A stretch of 64,000 nucleotides of DNA from Candidatus Thorarchaeota archaeon (GCA_019057475.1 DXJO01000006.1:194327-258326), one strand, 5' to 3'. Positions 31,501 to 40,858 are shown, counted from the stretch's first letter. The notes: generated by a model not told the origin, from the sequence alone. Program-made: numbers and translations.

Positions 31501-32332
31501 CGATTGGATTATACTCGAACCTAAGGGCCAGGTCATCGACAGGATCTGAGGAGAAGGTGTAGGTATTGTAGAAGCTAGTGTTCAATCCGTAGTTCAGGCC
31601 AACTGTGTAATTGTCCATTCCCTGCAACCAGTCATATTGGAATACAATGTCACCCCAAGCATATAGTATGACTTGGAAAGTTCCAGCCAAACCTCCTTCT
31701 CTGTAGTTGATATCCTCGAATTGAAACACGAGTCGTTCAGGAGAAGAAAGGTGTTTCACAGACATCCTTTCGATTTCCAAATCCGCCCAAAAAGGGGCTA
31801 GGAGGAACTCAGTGTCAGTATCGCCTAAAGGAAATGGTCTGATATCATAGTAATCGGGACTATTTCCGAAACAAAGCATGCCTGACGGTAATATGGTCAC
31901 ATAAGTAAAAGCTTCGCCATAGAATTCAAACTCGAATGGGAATTGAACGGAAACTGAATTTTGTATGTTTAAGTAATACAGATCACCATCACTCGCATCA
32001 ATCCAGCTATAAGCTGGTATTGTCATAGTATAGTTGTACCCGGTGATTTCAGGTGGATCGTCTAGAGGAATCATGTCGGAAAACTCGAATGTGCCAGGGA
32101 AACCTACTCCCTGAGGTTCTTTGTTCCAAGAAACGATATCTTGCTGATGATCTACTGAATTATCTTCGCGATGGTCAACGGAGGTCTCTTTAACAGGAAA
32201 ATCAGAGGTTTCAGTAACCACACGCGAAGGATTGCTCGAAACATTCACCGCAGGGGGCATTATCGCGGCAATGTTCACAAATAGAAATACAAGTGTTAAT
32301 ACCACTAAGAAAAAGCAGGGTCGTTTCTTCAT
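28574..32332 (-). CDS. large surface protein with CARDB-like and GATase-like modules and C-terminal TM anchor
   Basis: 1252 aa; segments parallel the C-terminal third of the 2652-aa protein; Thr-rich stalk (TTTTTTTTTTTG), TM, MKKRGKS. Confidence 0.82.
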   Translation of the reverse strand: MKKRPCFFLVVLTLVFLFVNIAAIMPPAVNVSSNPSRVVTETSDFPVKETSVDHREDNSVDHQQDIVSWNKEPQGVGFPGTFEFSDMIPLDDPPEITGYNYTMTIPAYSWIDASDGDLYYLNIQNSVSVQFPFEFEFYGEAFTYVTILPSGMLCFGNSPDYYDIRPFPLGDTDTEFLLAPFWADLEIERMSVKHLSSPERLVFQFEDINYREGGLAGTFQVILYAWGDIVFQYDWLQGMDNYTVGLNYGLNTSFYNTYTFSSDPVDDLALRFEYNPIVIWGPSPIVTSSTDFNITWYARSSASIDDFHVYLDFAYNGSTSSMNYSLTGLSENWHNIEIKMETGGVNYSYSTDLAVDLTSPTVTIDYPLNDTELSDGKVNWSVTENFDISAIEVLVDGVLHTTLEPWAVETYLAIPNEQWVNITVVAYDEALNYGADNVTVLYNRTVATIGMIYAHQEMEIWDVFDHYQMLGHITVELRGNLSETNLDSYDILFVTSNKYIWPDYDIAAVESYLSSGGILVTMGDGSLSNSVRSIIAPYGISFSGGEHIYHDTTTSFDASHPLMESISSLWVGIMQEEFQVTTPGRKLIYSPDGLYPFGVSVELGATKILSLAQSFEGFIDEEDNRQLFTNIVENWLTVQDHDLSTVVIQPQGVGRGQETTCIIDLVNQGGSTETSFALELWIDETLEATLNVASLDSGEWTELIVPIVVDHAGTANITSFVAPVTGEVYVTNNRDTVIVSIEELTILDPTPGATLVGGSVFVSYSATNFAQMENLTARVNGMEVFTVYHVSAYPNNGLVVPVFQNGTNVISLLGAYPSGAITNDTVSITSEYVVPIADIPADSYSHFVFIALGMEVMHINTTYDSWISQFELNCTLTIAQYMGEWVISESWIVVNVLNGWISQEGQTWPVTPYFLHSCFMWFTNLAAPERIPYQETITEDARPAASIGDKSCFQLWNQIATVTGEGSWNGYETHILEAVLGGSLYYISVLKFSGMIVEYGTAIGSGELVSSDVLPLLGRDPIVSSPPDLDLPEDATSPTIQWVASGNYPTNYIIFVDGVNVGSGSWEAGHRIVHNLTPYMTVGIHNHSIVLFDMNGRSTMDSVEVTVQNIIAPTIEGPSDMSIEEDSTGNELTWVVFDTDPATYQVLENGSVFESDTWDGGNIVISLDGLEVGTYNYTCTVYDREGRLTSDTVIVTVTEAVTTTTTTTTTTTGTTDTGVPLDLMTLIIMIGAAGGVVAIIVIVIVMKKRGKS

Positions 32333-32447
32333 GAAGATCTCTCTCCTTCAATCGACGCAGGATGACATCCACGCTATGCACCAGAATCCTGCGTAATTAC
32401 TTTCATTGTCATGTTGAACTATAAGTCTTTTCAATTGTCGCAGAATG

Positions 32448-33170
32448 TTAATAGAGAGCCTCTAGTAGGAACCACATTCCCAATACAATTTGAAAGACCC
32501 CTACCATCACACTGATCCAGTTGATTCCTCCAACCTTGGCCTTTTTGCCAGCCTTTTCAGTTCCTACAGCAAGAACAACGCCGAAGAGAAGGTCTGTTGA
32601 GATGTGTACGAGGTACACGAGGACTCCAGCAAGGAAAACTGTCCCTACCTCAAGAGTTTCCATGAGGCTTGATACGGCCGTGAACCCTGCTGCAATCCAC
32701 CAAAGTAGAAAATAAGGTGAGAGAATGCTCACTAGAGCACCTTGAATCGTCGCTTCGGCAGCAGTTGCCGAACTCATTGTTTCCTCGGATTCTTTGCTTT
32801 GTAAATTGTCATTATATCGATATTCTCTGAGGGCCACAAAGCCAAAGAGGATGATCACGAGACCCCCGCCTCCCTTCATGAGGTCGATGATTAGCTGGTT
32901 TTCAATGACCATCTGAACGCTCAGGATTATCACCGCAATAATGCCAATCTCAACGATGGCATGTCCGATCATGGGGAGCATTCCGTGCAGCTTACCTCTT
33001 TTGTTTGTCTGCATGACAACTGCCGCGGAAAGTGGACCTGGGGCTAAAGCTCCTGTCAATGATAGGATGAACCATCCAACAAGAATCTCTACAACAGCCA
33101 AAGCACTGGTCTCCACGCTCCATGCGACACACCCCCTTGAAAAAGGTTCGAATGTATGCATAACACGCAT
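32448..33170 (-). CDS. LysE family translocator
   Basis: LVGWFILSLTGALAPGPLSAAVVMQTNKRGKLHGMLPMIGHAIVE is LysE/RhtB-like; about six TM segments. Confidence 0.78.
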   Translation of the reverse strand: MRVMHTFEPFSRGCVAWSVETSALAVVEILVGWFILSLTGALAPGPLSAAVVMQTNKRGKLHGMLPMIGHAIVEIGIIAVIILSVQMVIENQLIIDLMKGGGGLVIILFGFVALREYRYNDNLQSKESEETMSSATAAEATIQGALVSILSPYFLLWWIAAGFTAVSSLMETLEVGTVFLAGVLVYLVHISTDLLFGVVLAVGTEKAGKKAKVGGINWISVMVGVFQIVLGMWFLLEALY

Positions 33171-33270
33171 ACAATGGTATTACCACTATTACAGGTCATT
33201 CACTTAACGCGTGCCGAGAAAGTCTTAATAGAACTCTGAGCCGAATCAACTCCAATCGGAGCGGAATTCT

Positions 33271-34422
33271 ATGAAGCAGGTTCAAATCGTTGTTCCTTTC
33301 GAAAAGACCGAGTCCGTACTCAATTTCCTTCTTGATGTTGCTGATGTCAAGAACGTCATGAAATTCAATGCGGACAATGCACATGTCTTGCAGTTCCGGA
33401 TTCCAGACGGCGCTGTCTTGGAAACCGTGGAGAAGCTAAAGAGCCGTGGCATTGGTGTAGAATACGGCTATGTGGATATCCTGGACCTGACTGCCTCACT
33501 TCCAAGGGAGATTGAAGAAGAAAATGACAAAATGCTGCATAGAGAGGCCAGTTTGGCGGTTGAAGAGATCTACGAGAATGTCAAGAAGCAAGCATCACTG
33601 AGTTTTGATTTCATTGCATTTGTGGTCGTTGCAGCGGTCATGGCCGGGTTTGGCTTGATGCAGAACAACATGGTCATTATTGTTGCTTCAATGCTCCTGT
33701 CTCCGCTTATGGGCCCGATGCTAGGAGTGGCGCTTGGACACGTGGTTGGTGACCATTCACTCTTCATCAAAGGGACGAAGAACGAACTGATTGCACTAGC
33801 ATTTTCGTTTGCAATGGGGGGGGTGATGGCTCTCCTGATGCCTATTTTGGACCCTGGCCTACTTGCCCGTGTTGTAGCAGGAACCGGGGAGTTTGCATCG
33901 AATGCTACCATGCTTACGGAAATCACTCGAAGGGGGAATATGTTCTCCGGGCTCGACATCGGAATCGCGATCTTCTCTGGTGCTGCAGTAGCAATATCCG
34001 TGACCAGAGGCGATATGTCAAGTCTAGTTGGTGTTGCCATCTCAGCGGCACTGATGCCGCCAGCTGTCAATGTAGGAATGATGATTATACTTGGCATCGC
34101 CTATGGAGCCCCAATCGCGATAACGATTGGGACGGGTTCCTTGGCACTTCTAGCTATGAACATCATATTGATTGATGTAGCTGCGATTATCACTTTTAAA
34201 ATCAAGAAGCTGACACCCATAGCTAACAAGTCAGCGACCTGGACAGGGGTCATGGAATTCAAGCAAACACGGTCAGCAAGCCTCTATCATACAGCCCCGA
34301 TAGAGTCTGTGAGCAAACCTGAGGTCACAGCTGCGACCTTCACCCCTGCGCCTTCGGAAAAAGAAGACAGCAAAGAAACCGGGAACATCGCGAGTCAAAA
34401 ACCTGCAGAGCCAGAAGGCTAG
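33271..34422 (+). CDS. DUF389 / TIGR00341 family membrane protein
   Basis: MKQVQIVVPFEKTESVLNFLLDV; ASMLLSPLMGPMLGVALGHVVGD; GVAISAALMPPAVNVGMMI. Confidence 0.88.
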   Translation: MKQVQIVVPFEKTESVLNFLLDVADVKNVMKFNADNAHVLQFRIPDGAVLETVEKLKSRGIGVEYGYVDILDLTASLPREIEEENDKMLHREASLAVEEIYENVKKQASLSFDFIAFVVVAAVMAGFGLMQNNMVIIVASMLLSPLMGPMLGVALGHVVGDHSLFIKGTKNELIALAFSFAMGGVMALLMPILDPGLLARVVAGTGEFASNATMLTEITRRGNMFSGLDIGIAIFSGAAVAISVTRGDMSSLVGVAISAALMPPAVNVGMMIILGIAYGAPIAITIGTGSLALLAMNIILIDVAAIITFKIKKLTPIANKSATWTGVMEFKQTRSASLYHTAPIESVSKPEVTAATFTPAPSEKEDSKETGNIASQKPAEPEG

Positions 34423-34679
34423 AATTCACTTAATGAATGCACATCTAGATATGCTGGCTCAGGGTGAATCCAAAGAGTCCAGTTCCGTCAGTTCTCTCGA
34501 TGACATCTTCGATAGTACAATCCCACTAGAAGCTGATGATGTGATGTCAGAATGAAGATTCCCAACATAGAACCCGATAACCAGTGGGTTGATTTGGTTG
34601 CCAAGGCGTTTCATACTTCGTTGGGGGATTAGCAAGTCGCCGGGGGATGAAAATCAGAATCGTTATTAATAGCAGTTGA

Positions 34680-36671
34680 GTGATTCCCACCTGTTATGAT
34701 AGGGCGTGGGATGCAATGATGAATGACAGGTCAAAAGAATCGCAGCTTCTTCTAGGTCTATTGGCTATCCTAATGCTTGTAACCTCATTGGTCCCGTTTG
34801 CACAGCAAATTCCACCTACGAATTTAGACATATCAAAAGGACAGACTGAAGGTTCTAGTCCACAGGACAAATTCATCCCTTCTTATATCACCCATGATCC
34901 CATTACGATTACCTCAAATGCGGATTTTGTATCTCAGGGTTTTTCGGGTAGCGGGACAGCAGAAGAGCCGTTTGTGATTTCAGGTTATAACATAACAACA
35001 ACAGAAACATGTATCTCCATTCAAGACACTGACGCTTACTTTGTCATTCGTGACTGTCTACTCACAGGAGGGTCATCAGGCCATGGTATTAGTGGCATTA
35101 GATTGCACAATGTGACCCACGGGGAGACACGAAATAATACCATCAGTCAAAAGGAATATGGTGTGTACCTCTCTTACTCCTCGAACAACAATGCGGTGGT
35201 GAACAACACCATATCTGATAGCGATTATGGTGTGCTTCTCTTTTATGGCTCACGCAACAACGTGATGGTGAACAACACCATCTTGGGAAACCTAGTCGGT
35301 GTGTACTTGTATAGATCCTTTGACAACACGTTATCATCAAACATCATGGTGAACAATGGAGTCCTCATTTCTGGTAATGCAGTGGAATATTGGCGGCATA
35401 ACATCACTACTGACAACTTGGTGAACGGAAAGCAGTTGGGTTATTTCTGGAACTGCACCGGTGTAGTCATTGACGGGGCCCAATACGGTCAGGTAATCCT
35501 TGCAAATTGTACTGGGATGGCTGTGGAGGACGGTGTGTTTAGCAACGCTTCGGCGGGGTTTCTTCTGGGGTACTCGTCATACTGCAGTTTGACGAATAAT
35601 ACACTATCAGGAAACTACTATGGCGTGCACCATATTTTTTCCTCGAATAACACATTGATGAACAACACAATCTCGGGAAACTATGATGGTGTGTACCTCT
35701 ATTATTCCTCGAACAACACAATAGTGAACAACACCATTTTAGAAAACTCAGATTGTGGCGTGTATTTGTGGGCTGTGTCAGAAGGCAACCTCTTCTACCT
35801 CAATGTAATTGCCTATAACGCTTATGAGAATGCTCATGACAGTGGAACTGACAACCACTGGAACTCCACCGGGATGGGAAACTACTGGTCTGACTATAAT
35901 GGTATTGGTGTGTATTATGTCACAGGGCCTACAGGTCCCATCGACTACCACCCCTTCATGTACCCACCTGATACCGCTCCACCAATAATCGACCACCCTG
36001 CAGACATAAGTTATGAAGAGGGAACAACTGGCAATTTCATCTTTTGGACTCCTAGTGATACCCATCCCTTTCATTATGTGATCTACAGGAATGGTACAGA
36101 GGTGGCATCCGACAGCTGGGATTGGATCTTCATTGGTATAAACATCGACGGACTGAGCGTAGGTGTCTACAACTACACGATTGTAGTGTATGACACTTCG
36201 GGGAACTATGCCAATGATACTGTTTTTGTCACAGTTATTGAAACCATCGAACCAACGATCGACCACCCTGCAGACATGGATTATGAAGAGGGAACAACTG
36301 GTCATAGTATCACCTGGACATCTAGTGATGAACATCCCTCACATTATGTAGTCTACCGGAATGGCACACAGGTGGTTTCTGAGAGTTGGGACGGGAGTTC
36401 CATCACGGTGAATGTTGATGGTCTGGGCGTGGGAGTCTACAACTATACGATTGTGGTGTATGACACCTCGGGGAACTGTGCCAGTGACACTGTTTTTGTC
36501 ATTGTACCACCACAAACGACCACAAGTACAACAACGACCACAACATCCACGACTACCACAACTCTTGATGAACCGGGTACATTTGACTACGCTACAATCA
36601 TAATCATAGTATCAGCTGGGGCTGTGCTAATCATAATTATCATCATAATCCTGAAAAAACGTGGTGATTAA
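34680..36671 (+). CDS. NosD-like beta-helix surface protein with two tandem Ig-like modules and C-terminal TM anchor
   Basis: 663 aa; NNTISGNYDGVYLYYSSNNTIVNNT repeats; IDHPADxxYEEGTTG modules; Thr/Ser stalk, TM, LKKRGD. Confidence 0.88.
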   Translation: MIPTCYDRAWDAMMNDRSKESQLLLGLLAILMLVTSLVPFAQQIPPTNLDISKGQTEGSSPQDKFIPSYITHDPITITSNADFVSQGFSGSGTAEEPFVISGYNITTTETCISIQDTDAYFVIRDCLLTGGSSGHGISGIRLHNVTHGETRNNTISQKEYGVYLSYSSNNNAVVNNTISDSDYGVLLFYGSRNNVMVNNTILGNLVGVYLYRSFDNTLSSNIMVNNGVLISGNAVEYWRHNITTDNLVNGKQLGYFWNCTGVVIDGAQYGQVILANCTGMAVEDGVFSNASAGFLLGYSSYCSLTNNTLSGNYYGVHHIFSSNNTLMNNTISGNYDGVYLYYSSNNTIVNNTILENSDCGVYLWAVSEGNLFYLNVIAYNAYENAHDSGTDNHWNSTGMGNYWSDYNGIGVYYVTGPTGPIDYHPFMYPPDTAPPIIDHPADISYEEGTTGNFIFWTPSDTHPFHYVIYRNGTEVASDSWDWIFIGINIDGLSVGVYNYTIVVYDTSGNYANDTVFVTVIETIEPTIDHPADMDYEEGTTGHSITWTSSDEHPSHYVVYRNGTQVVSESWDGSSITVNVDGLGVGVYNYTIVVYDTSGNCASDTVFVIVPPQTTTSTTTTTTSTTTTTLDEPGTFDYATIIIIVSAGAVLIIIIIIILKKRGD

Positions 36672-36681
36672 AGAAATCCGA

Positions 36682-36706
36682 GCCCGTCTAAACCCACGTG
36701 ACGGGC
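36682..36706 (+). terminator. hairpin downstream of the 663-aa gene
   Basis: GCCCGTC-taaacccacgt-GACGGGC just after the stop codon. Confidence 0.4.
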
Positions 36707-36752
36707 CGTGGCTTCCTTTCCTTGAGCTTGAAATGACACATTGAATGACTAA

Positions 36753-37124
36753 ATGTGCTACTACGACTTTTCACGTATTACAAGCCAATATAGCGAGAAG
36801 GGTTACCCTTCTAACTATTCTTGGCTGGAGAATTATGCCGTGTCGAAGAAGGCAGAACTGAAGAATAAGCTCTTCAAAGGCTTAACACCGCATGATATTC
36901 TGACGTGGGAAGAGGAGAAGATGCGATACCAAAGAAAACAGGGCAGGAAAGTCACTGACCTTGAGTTTCTAAGACATCTGATGATGTACGCATCTCGACC
37001 TGTGATTTCTAGGAAAGAAGGCGTATCCGGCTACCTGACAGGGCAAGGTCCGATCTATGATAAAACTGGAAGTCTGCTAAGTCGGCATAGATCCCAGAGC
37101 AGCAAGCCATCACAGAAGGCATAA
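36753..37124 (+). CDS. hypothetical basic protein
   Basis: 123-aa ORF directly upstream (9 nt) of the 435-aa ORF, same strand. Confidence 0.6.
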   Translation: MCYYDFSRITSQYSEKGYPSNYSWLENYAVSKKAELKNKLFKGLTPHDILTWEEEKMRYQRKQGRKVTDLEFLRHLMMYASRPVISRKEGVSGYLTGQGPIYDKTGSLLSRHRSQSSKPSQKA

Positions 37125-37133
37125 ATTCATAGG

Positions 37134-38441
37134 TTGAATGGAACACGCGACACGTTGAAGGGAGCTCTCGCATTGGCTGACCATAACATCCAAGCTATAT
37201 TACTGATGGACAAAGGTGGCATCCCGCTTTTCTTCATGAAGCTGGATCCGAAAGTCCTTGATATTGATCCAATGCTAGTGTCAGGATTCTTCACAGCGAT
37301 TCGGAGTTTTTCTAAGGAGGTAATCGAAAAAGGTGCAACGCAGTTCCAAGTTGACTATGGCGCACGGTTATTCAATATCACCTCCGGGAAGAAAGCAGAT
37401 CTCCTAATCGTCAGTCTTGGAAAACTGCAGGAGCGATTCGGACCTGTTATGACATCGATGCTCAAGGAATTCGAGAGCAAATGGCTCAAGGGCAAGAGCG
37501 TTGAAAAGATAGATTCCATGGACATTCACACTTGTTTTCCCAAGTTCCGTGAGAGTATCATTCACCGACTAACTTCTGGACGGATATCCATCTCATGGAT
37601 TCCATTCCTCGTCAGCTCTGATGGTGAACAGTCACCCGACCTGACAAGCCCTATCTTGTCCCATATCGACGGGGTGCGCACTTTGGAACTCATTCAGGAA
37701 CAGAGTGGGTTTCCAAGAGAAGAGGTTATTGAGGAGATATCCCGTCTTTGGGTGATAGGAGCAGTTGCGTTTCGCAGAATCCTGGACACAAGAGACATTA
37801 TAGCTTCAACGTCCAGACTTGACCCACTGCTGCAGTCCTCATCTGCGGAAAGAGAAGAGCTGAAACGAAATCATCCGGATATCGCAGTTCTGCTTCCTCG
37901 GCTATCTGGTATGTTTGACGGAAGGAGAACTGTGGAGGAAATCCTGAACGCGCTTGAAGGCCAACTCGAAAGGGAAGCTTTGGTTGATGCTATAGAAACC
38001 CTTCTTGACATGCAAGCAGTAGAGCCGCTATCACCTGAGAGGAGACGAATTCTACTCGCAAAGGAAGCAATGGATATAGCCATTAGAGTTGCAGAGAAGG
38101 TGTATTCTTCCGGCGAAATGACCAACGCGCTGCAGTCTTCACTGACCATGGGTTCTGCGCCAGAAGTCGTGGGGGAGATTAGATTGGTGGATAACAAATG
38201 GTCTGTCGAGTACGATTCCAGACTTCTTGAAGGCCTCGACCCCAGACGATTGATGGACCTGTATGCCGACTGGATGAAGCTGCTTGCTCAATTCTCAGCC
38301 GCTCTTGGAAGAAAGAAGTTGAAGCGATTCGTGGAAACCTTGACTCAAGCTTATGAAGTGTACCTATTGAACCGCTATTCCTCTCAAGACCTCAGAGGGT
38401 TTGAAGAGTTCTCATTCTGGCTGGAGCTGATCAACAAATGA
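37134..38441 (+). CDS. sensor/winged-helix-like regulatory protein (N-terminal roadblock/longin-like candidate)
   Basis: 435 aa; paralogous along its length to 47709..49001 (SGFFTAIRSFSKEV / AGFVSAMTSFMGEL; FDGRRTVEEIL / LDGRTPLVSVF). The fold assignment is inference. Confidence 0.75.
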   Translation: MNGTRDTLKGALALADHNIQAILLMDKGGIPLFFMKLDPKVLDIDPMLVSGFFTAIRSFSKEVIEKGATQFQVDYGARLFNITSGKKADLLIVSLGKLQERFGPVMTSMLKEFESKWLKGKSVEKIDSMDIHTCFPKFRESIIHRLTSGRISISWIPFLVSSDGEQSPDLTSPILSHIDGVRTLELIQEQSGFPREEVIEEISRLWVIGAVAFRRILDTRDIIASTSRLDPLLQSSSAEREELKRNHPDIAVLLPRLSGMFDGRRTVEEILNALEGQLEREALVDAIETLLDMQAVEPLSPERRRILLAKEAMDIAIRVAEKVYSSGEMTNALQSSLTMGSAPEVVGEIRLVDNKWSVEYDSRLLEGLDPRRLMDLYADWMKLLAQFSAALGRKKLKRFVETLTQAYEVYLLNRYSSQDLRGFEEFSFWLELINK

Positions 38442-38767
38442 ATCAAAATGAAACCGGTCTTCAAGAGATGGTCAGTATACTTGGTAGACGAGGGCAAACC
38501 ATCTACGGCAGACAAAGCATTGTGGAAGCCTGTACCAAAGCAGGTGTCATACTCATCGACACTCCTGATGACGAGCGATACGATGAGAATAGTCGAAAAT
38601 CGTTGGAGCGCTTCTTGCTAGAATACTCAAAGCTGGGTCCAGCTGCCAGATTGACGCTATTGATTCTCTCAAAACAATATGAAGCCACGTTGCCTGAGGA
38701 ACTTGCTCGCAAGAAGAAGAGCTTGGTTGACATTGTGAGCCTGCTCTCAGACTTTATGAACCAGTGA
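38438..38767 (+). CDS. hypothetical protein, translationally coupled
   Basis: 109 aa; start overlaps the previous stop (ATGA, 38438-38441). Confidence 0.68.
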   Translation: MNQNETGLQEMVSILGRRGQTIYGRQSIVEACTKAGVILIDTPDDERYDENSRKSLERFLLEYSKLGPAARLTLLILSKQYEATLPEELARKKKSLVDIVSLLSDFMNQ

Positions 38768-38821
38768 GTTGTCCGTAACATTGAACTAGGTGTAGGACGC
38801 TAGGAAGGCTTGGTATTCGCC

Positions 38822-39334
38822 ATGAGTCCATCATACTTGTTTAAAATCGTTACAGTAGGCGGAGCGGCCGTGGGAAAGACCTCGATAATTCTGCGTTATA
38901 CAACGGGGAAGTTTCGCGAATACTATTCCCCTACGCTGGGAGCAGATTTCGCCATTAAGACAATGGAGTTAAATGGCAACAGGGTCAAGCTTCAAATTTG
39001 GGATTTGGGGTCCCAAGATTTCCTAGGAGGCGTTCGAGCGGGATTCTATCCAGGGTCAAAAGGCGTGCTCTTTATGTACGATGTTACTTCCAGAGAGAGC
39101 TTTGAGGAATTGACCAAGTGGAAAAAGGAAGTTGACTCACACCTCAAGGGATACGAACGTCTTATCGTGGCCAATAAGACAGATCTCAAGGATGAGCGAG
39201 TTGTGTCAAAAGCAGAAGGCAAGAAGATTGCAGAACGTTTCGGTGGAGCCTATCTCGAAGCCTCAGTGAAGCTAAACGAAAACGTGGACGACAGCTTCAG
39301 CGAAATGGCTAAGATGGTCCTCGATGCGCGATAA
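38822..39334 (+). CDS. Ras/Rab-superfamily small GTPase
   Basis: G1 GGAAVGKTS, switch I T (YYSPTLGADF), G3 WDLGSQ, G4 ANKTDL, G5 EASVK. ATG at 38822 is the likely start of ORF 38810..39334. Confidence 0.92.
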   Translation: MSPSYLFKIVTVGGAAVGKTSIILRYTTGKFREYYSPTLGADFAIKTMELNGNRVKLQIWDLGSQDFLGGVRAGFYPGSKGVLFMYDVTSRESFEELTKWKKEVDSHLKGYERLIVANKTDLKDERVVSKAEGKKIAERFGGAYLEASVKLNENVDDSFSEMAKMVLDAR

Positions 39335-39559
39335 TGCTCATGCGAACTAGGGACCGCCTGGTTCACAAGTCTTATTAGTAAAGCAACGGACTGTACTAGG
39401 GACCGACTATTACTCTAGTCCGGCACTTTGACGTGATGTAAACTTGATTGCAGACATAGATGTAGAGGCGAATGTAGAAGCAAGACAGGACAATATCGGA
39501 CCATCCGGGTGGATGACTATCTCTAATGTGAGCTGGACACCCAGCAAACTGATGATAGA

Positions 39560-40351
39560 GTGGTATACTATCCTAACAGGCATGTGGAATATTCTTGTCT
39601 TCTAGGTGTACTTGGAGGACTGCCGTCGTTGACAAGAACAGATCCAGAAGATCTTGACAAGCTGTTCAAGGCCCTTGGTCACATTACTAGAAGACGCATA
39701 TTGCGGCTTTTGGCACAAACCCCAAGATACCCATATGAGCTAAGCAAGCTTCTGGAGCTAAACAGACGAGTGGTGCTGAAGCACTTAGACGCACTGCAGG
39801 ACGCAGCTCTCGTAGAACGCGAAGCGGGTGACAGTGATCTAGGTCCGGACAGGATATATTACCGCCTAAAAGCAAGTTTCGGTCTGTCAACTACAATATC
39901 GCCAAACGCATTCCTGATGCGATTCACCCAAAGGCAGCATCCTGCCGCACTTGCTTCACATCCAAGCTTTGTCATACGCGACACAGATTCTGATGTGAAG
40001 GCTGTACGTAGACTCCTTGGGGAGTTAGACAAGACGCACAAGCAACTGAGCGCTATTGACGAGGAGAGAATGCGCCTTGCGTCCATTCGTGCGGAGATAA
40101 TTCGACGCATTGAAGGGGTAATGAACGAGTGTAAGTGGGATCGAGAGAGCTGTCAGCGTGTGAGGGCGCTCATTAACCCAGTTCGCATGAGCGTTCCTGT
40201 TGAAACGACAACAGGAAAGGATCCGTGGTCAGAGTCGATTCGTGAGGCGCTAAACCTGTTTGAGAAGATGTTCAGTCTGCCAAGAAAACCGAGGGACCTA
40301 GAGAAGAAGGATGACCTGACTGAGAAGGATGTACCAATAGAATTCGAGTGA
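39560..40351 (+). CDS. ArsR-type winged-helix transcriptional regulator
   Basis: LDKLFKALGHITRRRILRLLAQTPRYPYELSKLLELNRRVVLKHLDALQDAALVEREAG. Confidence 0.85.
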   Translation: MVYYPNRHVEYSCLLGVLGGLPSLTRTDPEDLDKLFKALGHITRRRILRLLAQTPRYPYELSKLLELNRRVVLKHLDALQDAALVEREAGDSDLGPDRIYYRLKASFGLSTTISPNAFLMRFTQRQHPAALASHPSFVIRDTDSDVKAVRRLLGELDKTHKQLSAIDEERMRLASIRAEIIRRIEGVMNECKWDRESCQRVRALINPVRMSVPVETTTGKDPWSESIREALNLFEKMFSLPRKPRDLEKKDDLTEKDVPIEFE

Positions 40352-40378
40352 CTATGCTTTGTTCACACTCAGCTCAGT

Positions 40379-40753
40379 TCATAACCCAAGCTGCTTCTTT
40401 ATGACAGCTAGAAGGTTCTTCCCTGAGAATGGTTTGACTATGTATTCGTCAGCTCCAACTTGACGACCTCTTTCAATGTCTCGACTAAGACCCTTAGCAG
40501 TGAACATGACGATACGAACATCTTTGAAGTCAGGGTCACTCCTTAGCTCCTCACACACATCGAAACCATCCTTCTGGGGGAGCACGATATCTAGAAGAAT
40601 AAGGTCCGGTTTCTCGGCCCGCGCAACCTCAAGAGCCTCTACTCCATCATAGGCAAAGACCACTTCAAAGTCGTGGGGTTCTAGGAATGCCTGAACAAGC
40701 TGAGTCGTGATGCGCTCGTCATCGACTATGAGGATTTTTTTCCTATTCGTCAT
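40379..40753 (-). CDS. response regulator receiver domain protein
   Basis: ILIVDDERI, DLILLDIVLPQKDG, MFTAKG, GADEYIVKPFS. Confidence 0.93.
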   Translation of the reverse strand: MTNRKKILIVDDERITTQLVQAFLEPHDFEVVFAYDGVEALEVARAEKPDLILLDIVLPQKDGFDVCEELRSDPDFKDVRIVMFTAKGLSRDIERGRQVGADEYIVKPFSGKNLLAVIKKQLGL

Positions 40754-40858
40754 TCTCTACCACCACTACGCATTTCGCTCTAATTCACTCTTCTCCTCAT
40801 CATCTATATACCAATTGGGGTGCATAATCGTGGGACATTTCTATCAGTTCCAACAGCC

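Noticed and set aside
35140-35760. Repeated AACAACACC...GGTGTGTACCTCTATTA units resembling a repeat array
   Set aside because: In-frame beta-helix coding repeats, imperfect and without unique spacers; not CRISPR.
35778-36335. 185-aa minus-strand ORF
   Set aside because: Antisense to the NosD-like gene's repeat region; explained by repeat codon structure.
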